Source: Hippopus hippopus
Lineage: Eukaryota; Mollusca; Bivalvia; Cardiida; Cardiidae
Direction of reading: 5' to 3'
NCBI GenBank assembly: GCA_946811185.2
Contig: OX328108.1
Coordinates: 36,578,493-36,642,492, forward strand
Length of the DNA stretch: 64,000 bases
Made by a program: the position numbers and the translations under genes. Shown one piece after another: positions 50,101 through 62,992 of the stretch. The stretch's first letter is position 1; the number at the start of each line of letters is the position of its first letter. Below the pieces are notes generated by a model, which was given only the letters and a program-made list of their open reading frames with translations, searched no databases and was not told the DNA's origin.

Positions 50101-51725
50101 ACTAAATTTTATTATTATTTTTTTTTAATCTCTTTTTCCCGTAACAAGAAACCCAGTTACGTTGACTACCGTCTCATACGTGCCAGTTACGCTCCCGCGA
50201 AAACACGAAAAATCGACTTACGGCACATTCCATAGCAGACGACACCTTTTGCTTAAGTCAAATATAGGGAATTTTTTTTGTTCTTTTTTATCTTACTAGG
50301 GCCATTTTATTGGCATTGATACTTTCAATATGCTCAGATGATCAATTTACAGTGTAGAAACCCCAGAAAATAAGAAAATAATGTCACAAGTGGCTGAAAA
50401 AGACTGAAAACTCTTTCAGTAGCAACTGATTTCTATTGCATAAATCAAACAAAGGGAACTAAATTTTATTATTATTTTTTTTTTTATCTCTTTTTACCGT
50501 AACAAGAAACCCATTTACGTTGACTACCGTCTCATACGTGCCAGTTATGCGCCCGCGAAAACATGAAAAATCGACTTACGGCACATTCCATAGCAGACGA
50601 CACCTCTTGCTTAAGTCAAATATAGGGAATTTTTTTTTGTTCTTTTTTATCTTACTAGGGCCATTTTATTGGCATTGATACTTTGAATATGCTCAGATGA
50701 TCAATGTACAGTGTAGAAACCCCTGAAAATAATGTCACAAGTTGCTGAAAAAGACTGAAAACTCTTTCAGTAGCAACTGATTTCTATTGCATAAATCAAA
50801 CAAAGGGAACTAAATTTTATTATTATTTTTTTTTTAATCTCTTTTTACCGTAACAAGAAACCCAGTTACGTTGACTACCGTCTCATACGTGCCAGTTACG
50901 CACCCGCGAAAACACGAAAAATCGACTTACGGCACATTCCATAGCAGACGACACCTCTTGCTTAAGTCAAATATAGGGAATTTATTTTGTTCTTTTTTAT
51001 CTTACTAGGGCCATTTTATTGGCATTGATACTTTGAATATGCTCAGATGATCAATGTACAGTGTAAAAACCCCAGAAGATAATGTCACAAGTGGCTAAAA
51101 AAGACTGAAAACTCTTTCAGTAGCAACTGATTTCTATTGCATAAATCAAACAAAGGGAAATAAATTTTTATTATTTTTTTTTTAATCTCTTTTTATACCG
51201 TGACAAGAAACCCAGTTACGTTGACTACCGTCTCATACGTGCCAGTTACGCACCCGCGAAAACACGAAAAATCAACTGACGGCACATTCCATAGCAGACG
51301 ACACCTCTTGCTTAAGTCAAATATAGGGAATTTTTTTTGTTCTTTTTTATCTTACTAGGGCCATTTTATTGGCATTGATACTTTGAATATGCTCAGATGA
51401 TCAATGTACAGTGTAGAAACCTCAGAAAATAAGAAAATAATGTCACAAGTGGCTGAAAAAGACTGAAAACTCTTTCAGTAGCAACTGATTTCTATTGCAT
51501 AAATCAAACAAAGGGAACTAAATTGTTATTTTTTTTTTTTTAATCTCTTTTTATACAGTGACAAGAAATCCAGTTGCGTTGACTACCGTCCCATACGTGC
51601 CAGTTATGCGCCCGCGAAAACACGAAAAATCGACTTACGGCACATTCCATAGCAGACGACACCTGTTGCCTAAGTCAAATATAGGGAAATTTTTTTTTTC
51701 GTTTTCTCTTACTAGGGCCATTGAA
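47147..51725. repeat. Monomer block B11 (13 monomers)
   Basis: 4579-bp sister of B9. Private changes include 'cacaggtgg' (about 48267), 'ctcgttcag' (48651), 'gttgctgaaa' (50741) and 'gggaaataaat' (51157). The monomer beside S12 has 'atacagtg' where the others have 'ataccgtg'. Confidence 0.95.
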
Positions 51726-52798
51726 TTGGTTACGATGACTATCGCACCCATACGTGACCGTTACATGCTGTGCATAAAATCATAAAATCAACTAGGACAC
51801 TTTCGGAGGCAACTGATACCTGTTGCACAAATCAAAGAAAGGTAAACCAAATTTGTTTTCTTACCAAGGTCATGAAAAACATTGAACCAATTTTGGTGAC
51901 CGTGTGAGTCATAAGTCGATTTTATGTTTAACCGCTGCGCAAAAACATTGATTCAGAAGCAACGGGTTGCTGTTGCATAAACTTTTTCCAATAAGAAATC
52001 TTGTTCTTGTTTGAAGAATTTAGAAATAGGCCAATGAAATACAATAAGATGTAAGAATGACTAATAATAAAAATAGGTAAAATAGATAAAATGGCAAAGT
52101 TAGGGATTCAACCTTTGACCATCAGGACCCAAAAAAGGTCTTGGTGCAGGGGTCAAACCCTCTTTGCGATTGAATAGGCTCAAATGACCCGAAGATTTAA
52201 CATAGATATACAGAGATTTCCCCCCCCCTTCCAATCTGCCAATCAAATCTCAGGCCTCTATTAAATTATCCAATCACAGAAGCTTTTAGAAAATCAAAAT
52301 GGCGTCCAATCTGCCAATCAAATCTCAGGCCTCTATTAAATTATCCAATCACAGAAGCTTTTAGAAAATCAAAATGGCGTCCAATCAGCCAATCAAATCT
52401 CATCCCTCTCTCCAAATTATCCAATCAGAAAAGCTTTGAGAAATTCAATATTGCGCCCAATCAGCCAATCAAATTGCAGACACACCCACAGAATCATCCA
52501 ATCAGAAAGCTTTGAGCCATTTGAAATGGCGCCCGAAAATATCGATAGAAAACAGTGAACAAGAATCGGCATAAAAGTGGATTTTAAGTCTTCTTTGAAG
52601 GCTGTTATGCAGTCCTTGGCAAACTGCCAGGCATGCACCCTCCACACATACCAGATTTCACTGAAAATGGGCGAAAATTTAAGAAAACAGGGTGACAGAA
52701 GACCTTGTTTTGGTGCCTTCTAGCACCTTGCAAGAGTGACTTCCCCTGATCTCTTGATTCGATTTGCTTTTCTAATTCAGGCCAACTGCCATACTGTA
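51726..52798 (+). repeat. Spacer S12, subtype C
   Basis: 1073-bp spacer with the full set of C markers ('gttacatgctg', 'cacacataccag', C-tract of 9), unlike S10, which is C only on its left side. Confidence 0.95.
52230..52531 (+). promoter_or_regulatory. CCAAT-box array in S12
   Basis: Four subrepeats, 12 CCAAT. Confidence 0.6.
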
Positions 52799-55700
52799 CA
52801 TTGATACTTTAAATATGCTAAGATGATCAATGTACAGTGTAGAAACCCCAGAAAAGAAGAAAATAATGTCACAAGTGGCCAAAAAAGACTGAAAACTCTT
52901 TCAGTAGCAACTGATTTCTATTGCATAAATCAAACAAAGGGAACTAAATTTTATTATTATTTTTTTTAATCTCTTTTTACCGTAACAAGAAACCCAGTTA
53001 CGTTGACTACTGTCTCATACGTACCAGTTACGCACCCGCGAAAACACGAAAAATCGACTTACGGCACATTCCATAGCAGACGACACCTCTTGCTTAAGTC
53101 AAATATAGGGAATTTTTTTTGTTCTTTTTTTATCTTACTAGGGCCATTTTATTGGCATTGATACTTTGAATATGCTCAGATGATCAATTTACAGTGTAGA
53201 AACCCCAGAAAATAATGTCACAAGTGGCTGAAAAAGACTGAAAACTCTTTCAGTAGCAACTGATTTCTATTGCATAAATCAAACAAAGGGAACTAAATTT
53301 TATTATTATTTTTTTTAATCTCTTTTTACCGTAACAAGAAACCCAGTTACGTTGACTACCATGTCATACGTGCCAGTTACGCACCCGCGAAAACACGAAA
53401 AATCGACTTACGGCACATTCCATAGCAGACGACACCTCTTGCTTAAGTCAAATATAGGGAATTGTTTTTGTTCTTTTTTATCTTACTAGGGCCATTTTAT
53501 TGGCATTGATACTTTGAATATGCTCAGATGATCAATGTACAGTGTAGAAACCCCAGAAAATAATGTCACAAGTGGCTGAAAAAGACTGAAAACTCTTTCA
53601 GTAGCAACTGATTTCTATTGCATAAATCAAACAAAGGGAACTAAATTTTATTATTATTTTTTTTAATCTCTTTTTACCGTAACAAGAAACCCAGTTACGT
53701 TGACTACCGTGTCATACGTGCCAGTTACGCACCCGCGAAAACACGAAAAATCGACTTACGGCACATTCCATAGCAGACGACACCTCTTGCTTAAGTCAAA
53801 TATAGGGAATTTTTTTTGTTCTTTTTTATCTTACTAGGGCCATTTTATTGGCATTGATACTTTGAATATGCTCAGATGATCAATGTACAGTGTAAAAACC
53901 CCAGAAGATAATGTCACAAGTGCCTAAAAAAGACTGAAAACTCTTTCAGTAGCAACTGATTTCTATTGCATAAATCAAACAAAGGGAACTAAATTTTTAC
54001 TTTTTTTGTAATCTCTTTTTACCGTAACAAGAAACCCAGTTACGTTGACTTCTCTCTCATACGTGCCAGTTACGCACCCGCGAAAACACGAAAAATCGAC
54101 TTACGGCACATTCCATAGCAGACGACACCTCTTGCTTAAGTCAAATATAGGGAATTTTTTTTTGTTCTTTTTTATCTTACTAGGGCCATTTTATTGGCAT
54201 TGATACTTTGAATATGCTCAGATGATCAATTTACAGTGTAGAAACCCCAGAAAATAAGAAAATAATGTCACAAGTGGCTGAAAAAGACTGAAAATTCTTT
54301 CAGTAGCAACTGATTTCTATTGCATAAATCAAACAAAGGGAACTAAATTTTATTATTTTTTTTTTTTATCTCTTTTTACCGTAACAAGAAACCCAGTTAC
54401 GTTGACTACCGTCTCATACGTGCCAGTTACGCACCCGCGAAAACACGAAAAATCGACTTACGGCACATTCCATAGCAGACGACATATCTTGCTTAAGTCA
54501 AATATAGGGAATTTTTTTTGTTCTTTTTTATCTTACTAGGGCCATTTTATTGGCATTGATACTTTGAATATGCTCAGATGATCAATGTACAGTGTAAAAA
54601 CCCCAGAAGATAATGTCACAAGTGGCTAAAAAAGACTGAAAACTCTTTCAGTAGCAACTGATTTCTATTGCATAAATCAAACAAAGGGAACTAAATTTTA
54701 TTATTTTTTTAATCTCTTTTTACCGTAACAAGAAACCCAGTTACGTTGACTACCGTCTCATACGTGCCAGTTATGCGCCCGCGAAAACATGAAAAATTGA
54801 CTTACGGCACATTCCATAGCAGACGACACCTCTTGCGTAAATCAAATATAGGGAATTTTTTTTTTGTTCTTTTTTATCTTACTAGGGCCATTGAAATGGC
54901 ATTGATAGTTTGAATATGCTCAGATGATCAATGTACAGTGTATAAACCCCAGAAGATAATGTCACAAGTGCCTAAAAAAGACTGAAAACTCTTTCAGTAG
55001 CAACTGATTTCTATTGCATAAATCAAACAAAGGGAACTAAATTTTATTATTTTTTTAATCTCTTTTTACCGTAACAAGAAAGCCAGTTACGTTGACTACT
55101 CTCTCATACGTGCCAGTTACGCACCCGCGAAAACACGAAAAATCGACTTACGGCACATTCCATAGCAAACGACACCTCTTGCTTAAGTCAAGTATAGGGA
55201 TTTTTGTTTCTTCTTTTTTATCTTACTAGGGCCATTTTATTGGCATTGATACTTTGAATATGCTCAGATGATCAATGTACAGTGTAGAAACCCCAGAAGA
55301 TAATGTCACAAGTGCCTAAAAAAGACTGAAAACTCTTTCAGTAGCAACTGATTTCTATTGCATAAATCAAACAAAGGGAACTAAATTTTTATTATTTTTT
55401 TTTTTAATCTCTTTTTATACCGTGACAAGAAACCCAGTTACGTTGACTACCATCTCATACGTGCCAGTTACGCACCCGCGAAAACACGAAAAATCGACTT
55501 ACGGCACATTCCATAGCAGACGACACCTCTTGCTTAAGTCAAATATACGGATTTTTGTTTCTTCTTTTTTATCTTACTAGGGCCATTTTATTGGCATTGA
55601 TACTTTGAATATGCTCAGATGATCAATGTACAGTGTAGAAACCCCAGAAAATAAGAAAATAATGTCACAAGTGGCTGAAAAAGACTGAAAACTCTTTCAG

Positions 55701-56647
55701 TAGCAACTGATTTCTATTGCATAAATCAAACAAAGGGAACTAAATTTTTATTATTATTTTTTTTTTAATCTCTTTTTACCGTAACAAGAAACCCAGTTAC
55801 GTTGACTACTGCCTCATACGTACCAGTTACGCACCCGCGAAAACACGAAAAATCGACTTACGGCACATTCCATAGCAGACGACACCTCTTGCTTAAGTCA
55901 AATATAGGGAATTTTTTTTGTTCTTTTTTTATCTTACTAGGGCCATTTTATTGGCATTGATACTTTGAATATGCTCAGATGATCAATTTACAGTGTAGAA
56001 ACCCCAGAAAATAATGTCACAAGTGGCTGAAAAAGACTGAAAACTCTTTCAGTAGCAACTGATTTCTATTGCATAAATCAAACAAAGGGAACTAAATTTT
56101 ATTATTATTTTTTTTAATCTCTTTTTACCGTAACAAGAAACCCAGTTACGTTGACTACCGTGTCATACGTGCCAGTTACGCACCTGCGAAAACACGAAAA
56201 ATCGACTTACGGCACATTCCATAGCAGACGACACCTCTTGCTTAAGTCAAATATAGGGAATTTTTTTTGTTCTTTTTTATCTTACTAGGGCCATTTTATT
56301 GGCATTGATACTTTGAATATGCTCAGATGATCAATGTACAGTGTAGAAACCCCAGAAAATAATGTCACAAGTGGCTGAAAAAGACTGAAAACTCTTTCAG
56401 TAGCAACTGATTTCTATTGCATAAATCAAACAAAGGGAACTAAATTTTTATTATTTTTTTTTTAATCTCTTTTTATACCGTGACAAGAAATCCAGTTGCG
56501 TTGACTACCGTCCCATACGTGCCAGTTATGCGCCCGCGAAAACATGAAAAATCGACTTACGGCACATTCCATAGCAGACGACACCTGTTGCCTAAGTCAA
56601 ATATAGGGAAATTTTTTTTTTCGTTTTGTCTTACTAGGGCCATTGAA
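52799..56647. repeat. Monomer block B12 (11 monomers)
   Basis: 3849 bp. Its first ~3.5 kb follow B7 without the three-monomer duplication. The distance from the spacer flank to the shared 'caatttacag' unit is about 4427 bp here and about 5470 bp in B7. After the shared 'cacctgcgaaaac' unit (32718 and 56181) it ends in a terminal monomer and spacer S13, while B7 continues. Confidence 0.94.
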
Positions 56648-57720
56648 TTGGTTACGATGACTATCGCACCCATACGTGACCGTTACATGCTGTGCAAAAA
56701 ATCATAAAATCAACTAGGACACTTTCGGAGGCAACTGATACCTGTTGCACAAATCAAAGAAAGGTAAACCAAATTCGTTTTCTTACCAAGGTCATGAAAA
56801 ACATTGAACCAATTTTGGTGACCGTGTGAGTCATAAGTCGATTTTATGTTTAACCGCTGCGCAAAAACATTGATTCAGAAGCAACGGGTTGCTGTTGCAT
56901 AAACTTTTTCCAATAAGAAATCTTGTTCTTGTTTGAAGAATTTAGAAATAGGCCAATGAAATACAATAAGATGTAAGAATGACTAATAATAAAAATAGGT
57001 AAAATAGATAAAATGGCAAAGTTAGGGATTCAACCTTTGACCATCAGGACCCAAAAAAGGTCTTGGTGCAGGGGTCAAACCCTCTTTGCGATTGAATAGG
57101 CTCAAATGACCCGAAGATTTAACATAGATATACAGAGATTTCCCCCCCCCTTCCAATCTGCCAATCAAATCTCAGGCCTCTATTAAATTATCCAATCACA
57201 GAAGCTTTTAGAAAATCAAAATGGCGTCCAATCTGCCAATCAAATCTCAGGCATCTATTAAATTATCCAATCACAGAAGATTTTAGAAAATCAAAATGGC
57301 GTCCAATCAGCCAATCAAATCTCATCCCTCTCTCCAAATTATCCAATCAGAAAAGCTTTGAGAAATTCAATATTGCGCCCAATCAGCCAATCAAATTGCA
57401 GACACACCCACAGAATCATCCAATCAGAAAGCTTTGAGCCATTTGAAATGGCGCCCGAAAATATCGATAGAAAACAGTGAACAAGAATCGGCATAAAAGT
57501 GGATTTTAAGTCTTCTTTGAAGGCTGTTATGCAGTCCTTGGCAAACTGCCAGGCATGCACCCTCCACACATACCAGATTTCACTGAAAATGGGCGAAAAT
57601 TTAAGAAAACAGGGTGACAGAAGACCTTGTTTTGGTGCCTTCTAGCACCTTGCAAGAGTGACTTCCCCTGATCTCTTGATTCGATTTGCTTTTCTAATTC
57701 AGGCCAACTGCCATACTGTA
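56648..57720 (+). repeat. Spacer S13, subtype C-like, at an extra position
   Basis: 1073-bp spacer with 'gttacatgctg' and 'cacacataccag' (C) but 'aaattcgtttt' as in D. Private changes: 'ttttgtcttac', 'gtgcaaaaaatc', 'aggcatctatt' and 'agaagatttt'. It has no partner in the first C-D-E superrepeat, so it is an inserted spacer. Confidence 0.94.
57152..57453 (+). promoter_or_regulatory. CCAAT-box array in S13
   Basis: Four subrepeats, 12 CCAAT. Private changes in subrepeat 2 (aggcatc, agaagatttt) leave the boxes intact. Confidence 0.6.
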
Positions 57721-60182
57721 CATTGATACTTTAAATATGCTAAGATGATCAATGTACAGTGTAGAAACCCCAGAAAAGAAGAAAATAATGTCACAAGTGG
57801 CCAAAAAAGACTGAAAACTCTTTCAGTAGCAACTGATTTCTATTGCATAAATCAAACAAAGGGATCTAAATTTTATTATTATTTTTTTTAATCTCTTTTT
57901 ACCGTAACAAGAAACCCAGTTACGTTGACTACTGTCTCATACGTACCAGTTACGCACCCGCGAAAACACGAAAAATCGACTTACGGCACATTCCATAGCA
58001 GACGACACCTCTTGCTTAAGTCAAATATAGGGAATTTTTTTTGTTCTTTTTTTATCTTACTAGGGCCATTTTATTGGCATTGATACTTTGAATATGCTCA
58101 GATGATCAATTTACAGTGTAGAAACCCCAGAAAATAATGTCACAAGTGGCTGAAAAAGACTGAAAACTCTTTCAGTAGCAACTGATTTCTATTGCATAAA
58201 TCAAACAAAGGGAACTAAATTTTATTATTATTTTTTTTAATCTCTTTTTACCGTAACAAGAAACCCAGTTACGTTGACTACTGTCTCATACGTGCCAGTT
58301 ACGCACCCGCGAAAACACGAAAAATCGACTTACGGCACATTCCATAGCAGACGACACCTCTTGCTTAAGTCAAATATAGGGAATTTTTTTTGTTCTTTTT
58401 TATCTTACTAGGGCCATTGAAATGGCATTGATACTTTGAATATGCTCAGATGATCAATGTACAGTGTAGAAACCCCAGAAGATAATGTTACAAGTGCCTA
58501 AAAAAGACTGAAAACTCTTTCAGTAGCAACTGATTTCTATTGCATAAATCAAACAAAGGGAACTAAATTTTTATTATTATTTTTTGTAATCTCTTTTTAC
58601 CGTAACAAGAAACCTAGTTACGTTGACTACTCTCTCATACGTGCCAGTTACGCACCCGCGAAAACACGAAAAATCGACTTACGGCACATTCCATAGCAGA
58701 CGACACCTCTTGCTTAAGTCAAATATAGGGAATTTTTTTTGTTCTTTTTTATCTTACTAGGGCCATTTTATTGGCATTGATACTTTGAATATGCTCAGAT
58801 GATCAATTTACAGTGTAGAAACCCCAGAAAATAAGAAAATAATGTCACATGTGGCTGAAAAAGACTGAAAACTCTTTCAGTAGCAACTGATTTCTATTGC
58901 ATAAATCAAACAAAGGGAACTAAATTTTATTATTATTTTTTTTAATCTCTTTTTACCGTAACAAGAAACCCAGTTACGTTGACTACCGTGTCATACGTGC
59001 CAGTTACGCACCCGCGAAAACACGAAAAATCGACTTACGGCACATTCCATAGCAGACGACACCTCTTGCTTAAGTCAAATATAGGGATTTTTTTTTGTTC
59101 TTTTTTATCTTACTAGGGTCATTTTATTGGCATTGATACTTTGAATATGCTCAGATGATCAATTTACAGAGTAGAAACCCCAGAAAATAAGAAAATAATG
59201 TCACAAGTGGCTGAAAAAGACTGAAAACTCTTTCAGTAGCAAGTGATTTCTATTGCATAAATCAAACAAAGGGAACTAAATTTTATTATTTTTTTTTTTT
59301 ATCTCTTTTTACCGTAACAAGAAACCTAGTTATGTTGACTACTGTCTCATACGTGCCAGTTACGCACCCGCGAAAACACGAAAAATCGACTTACGGCACA
59401 TTCCATAGCAGACGACATATCTTGCTTAAGTCAAATATAGGGAATTTTTTTTGTTCTTTTTTATCTTACTAGGGCCATTTTATTGGCATTGATACTTTGA
59501 ATATGCTCAGATGATCAATGTACAGTGTAAAAACCCCAGAAGATAATGTCACAAGTGGCTAAAAAAGACTGAAAACTCTTTCAGTAGCAACTGATTTCTA
59601 TTGCATAAATCAAACAAAGGGAACTAAATTTTTATTATTTTTTTTTTAATCTCTTTTTATACCGTGACAAGAAACCCAGTTACGTTGACTACCGTCTCAT
59701 ACGTGCCAGTTACGCACCCGCGAAAACACGAAAAATCGACTTACGGCACATTCCATAGCAGACGACACCTCTTGCTTAAATCAAATATAGGGAATTTTTT
59801 TTTGTTCTTTTTTATCTTACTAGGGCCATTGAAATGGCATTGATAGTTTGAATATGCTCAGATGATCAATGTACAGTGTAGAAACCCCAGAAGATAATGT
59901 CACAAGTGCCTAAAAAAGACTGAAAACTCTTTCAGTAGCAACTGATTTCTATTGCATAAATCAAACAAAGGGAACTAAATTTTTATTATTTTTTTTTTAA
60001 TCTCTTTTTATACCGTGACAAGAAATCCAGTTGCGTTGACTACCGTCCCATACGTGCCAGTTATGCGCCCGCGAAAACATGAAAAATCGACTTACGGCAC
60101 ATTCCATAGCAGACGACACCTGTTGCCTAAGTCAAATATAGGGAAATTTTTTTTTTCGTTTTCTCTTACTAGGGCCATTGAA
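57721..60182. repeat. Monomer block B13 (7 monomers)
   Basis: 2462 bp. From about 58490 ('gataatgttacaag') it follows the right end of B7 but lacks one of B7's monomers (about 359 bp). The start of the block, as far as ~58.4 kb, belongs with S13. Confidence 0.94.
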
Positions 60183-61254
60183 TTGGTTACGATGACTATC
60201 GCACCCATACGTGACCGTTACGTGCTGTGCATAAAATCATAAAATCAACTAGGACACTTTCGGAGGCAACTGATACCTGTTGCACAAATCAAAGAAAGGT
60301 AAACCAAATTCGTTTTCTTACCAAGGTCATGAAAAACATTGAACCAATTTTGGTGACCGTGTGAGTCATAAGTCGATTTTATGTTTAACCGCTGCGCAAA
60401 AACATTGATTCAGAAGCAACGGGTTGCTGTTGCATAAACTTTTTCCAATAAGAAATCTTGTTCTTGTTTGAAGAATTTAGAAATAGGCCAATGAAATACA
60501 ATAAGATGTAAGAATGACTAATAATAAAAATAGATAAAATAGATAACATGGCAAAGTTAGGGATTCAACCTTTGACCATCAGGACCCAAAAAAGGTCTTG
60601 GTGCAGGGGTCAAACCCTCTTTGCGATTGAATAGGCTCAAATGACCCGAAGATTTAACATAGATATACAGAGATTTCCCCCCCCTTCCAATCTGCCAATC
60701 AAATCTCAGGCCTCTATTAAATTATCCAATCACAGAAGCTTTTAGAAAATCAAAATGGCGTCCAATCTGCCAATCAAATCTCAGGCCTCTATTAAATTAT
60801 CCAATCACAGAAGCTTTTAGAAAATCAAAATGGCGTCCAATCAGCCAATCAAATCTCATCCCTCTCTCCAAATTATCCAATCAGAAAAGCTTTGAGAAAT
60901 CCAATATTGCGCCCAATCAGCCAATCAAATTGCAAACACACCCACAGAATCATCCAATCAGAAAGCTTTGAGCCATTTGAAATGGCGCCCGAAAATATCG
61001 ATAGAAAACAGTGAACAAGAATCGGCATAAAAGTGGATTTTAAGTCTTCTTTGAAGGCTGTTATGCAGTCCTTGGCAAACTGCCAGGCATGCACCCTCCA
61101 CACATGCCAGATTTCACTGAAAATGGGCGAAAATTTAAGAAAACAGGGTGACAGAAGACCTTGTTTTGGTGCCTTCTAGCACCTTGCAAGAGTGACTTCC
61201 CCTGATCTCTTGATTCGATTTGCTTTTCTAATTCAGGCCAACTGCCATACTGTA
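60183..61254 (+). repeat. Spacer S14, subtype D
   Basis: 1072-bp sister of S8: 'agataacatggc', 'gaaatccaat', 'ttgcaaacacac' and a C-tract of 8. Confidence 0.95.
60686..60987 (+). promoter_or_regulatory. CCAAT-box array in S14
   Basis: Four subrepeats, 12 CCAAT plus the D-type additional box. Confidence 0.6.
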
Positions 61255-62992
61255 CATTGATACTTTAAATTTGCTAAGATGATCAATGTACAGTGTAGAA
61301 ACCCCAGAAAAGAAGAAAATAATGTCACAAGTGGCCAAAAAAGACTGAAAACTCTTTCAGTAGCAACTGATTTCTATTGCATAAATCAAACAAAGGGAAC
61401 TAAATTTTATTATTATTTTTTTTAATCTCTTTTTACCGTAACAAGAAACCCAGTTACGTTGACTACCGTGTCATACGTGCCAGTTACGCACCCGCGAAAA
61501 CACGAAAAATCGACTTACGGCACATTCCATAGCAGACGACACCTCTTGCTTAAGTCAAATATAGGGAATTTTTTTTGTTCTTTTTTATCTTACTAGGGCC
61601 ATTTTATTGGCTTTGATACTTTGAATATGCTCAGATGATCAATGTACAGTGTAGAAACCCCAGAAAATAATGTCACAAGCGGCTGAAAAAGACTGAAAAC
61701 TCTTTCAGTAGCAACTGATTTCTATTGCATAAATCAAACAAAGGGAACTAAATTTTATTATTATTTTTTTTAATCTCTTTTTACCGTAACAAGAAACCCA
61801 GTTACGTTGACTACCGTGTCATACGTGCCAGTTACGCACCCGCGAAAACACGAAAAATCGACTTACGGCACATTCCATAGCAGACGACACCTCTTGCTTA
61901 AGTCAAATATAGGGAATTTTTTTTGTTCTTTTTTATCTTACTAGGGCCATTTTATTGGCATTGATACTTTGAATATGCTCAGATGATCAATGTACAGTGT
62001 AGAAACCCCAGAAGATAATGTCACAAGTGCCTAAAAAAGACTGAAAACTCTTTCAGTAGCAACTGATTTCTATTGCATAAATCAAACAAAGGGAACTAAA
62101 TTTTTACTTTTTTTGTAATCTCTTTTTACCGTAACAAGAAACCCAGTTATTTTGACTACTCTCTCATACGTGCCAGTTACGCACCCGCGAAAACACGAAA
62201 AATCGACTTACGGCACATTCCATAGCAGACGACACCTCTTGCTTAAGTCAAATATAGGGAATTTTTTTTGTTCTTTTTTATCTTACTAGGGCCATTTTAT
62301 TGGCATTGATACTTTGAATATGCTCAGATGATCAATGTACAGTGTAGAAACCCCAGAAGATAATGTCACAAGTGCCTAAAAAAGACTGAAAACTCTTTCA
62401 GTAGCAACTGATTTCTATTGCATAAATCAAACAAAGGGAACTAAATTTTATTATTTTTTTAATCTCTTTTTACCGTAACAAGAAACCCAGTTACGTTGAC
62501 TACCGTCTCATACGTGCCAGTTATGCGCCCGCGAAAACATGAAAAATCGACTTACGGCACATTCCATAGCAGACGACACCTCTTGCTTAAATCAAATATA
62601 GGGAATTTTTTTTTGTTCTTTTTTATCTTACTAGGGCCATTGAAATGGCATTGATAGTTTGAATATGCTCAGATGATCAATGTACAGTGTAGAAACCCCA
62701 GAAGATAATGTCACAAGTGCCTAAAAAAGACTGAAAAGTCTTTCAGTAGCAACTGATTTCTATTGCATAAATCAAACAAAGGGAACTAAATTTTTATTAT
62801 TTTTTTTTTAATCTCTTTTTATACCGTGACAAGAAATCCAGTTGCGTTGACTACCGTCCCATACGTGCCAGTTATGCGCCCGCGAAAACATGAAAAATCG
62901 ACTTACGGCACATTCCATAGCAGACGACACCTGTTGCCTAAGTCAAATATAGGGAATTTTTTTTTTCGTTTTCTCTTACTAGGGCCATTGAA
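61255..62992. repeat. Monomer block B14 (5 monomers)
   Basis: 1738-bp sister of B8 and B10, with 'ttggctttgatac' and 'acaagcggctg'. The last monomer has 'gaaaagtctttcag' at about 62733, which elsewhere occurs only in B7. Confidence 0.95.

Larger units (their letters stand above)
43340..51725. repeat. Shortened superrepeat (8.386 kb), C/D-E
   Basis: S10 (C/D chimera), B10, S11 (E), B11. It matches 34955-43339 (8385 bp) almost base for base. It lacks a B7-like block because C and D spacers are fused. Confidence 0.88.
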
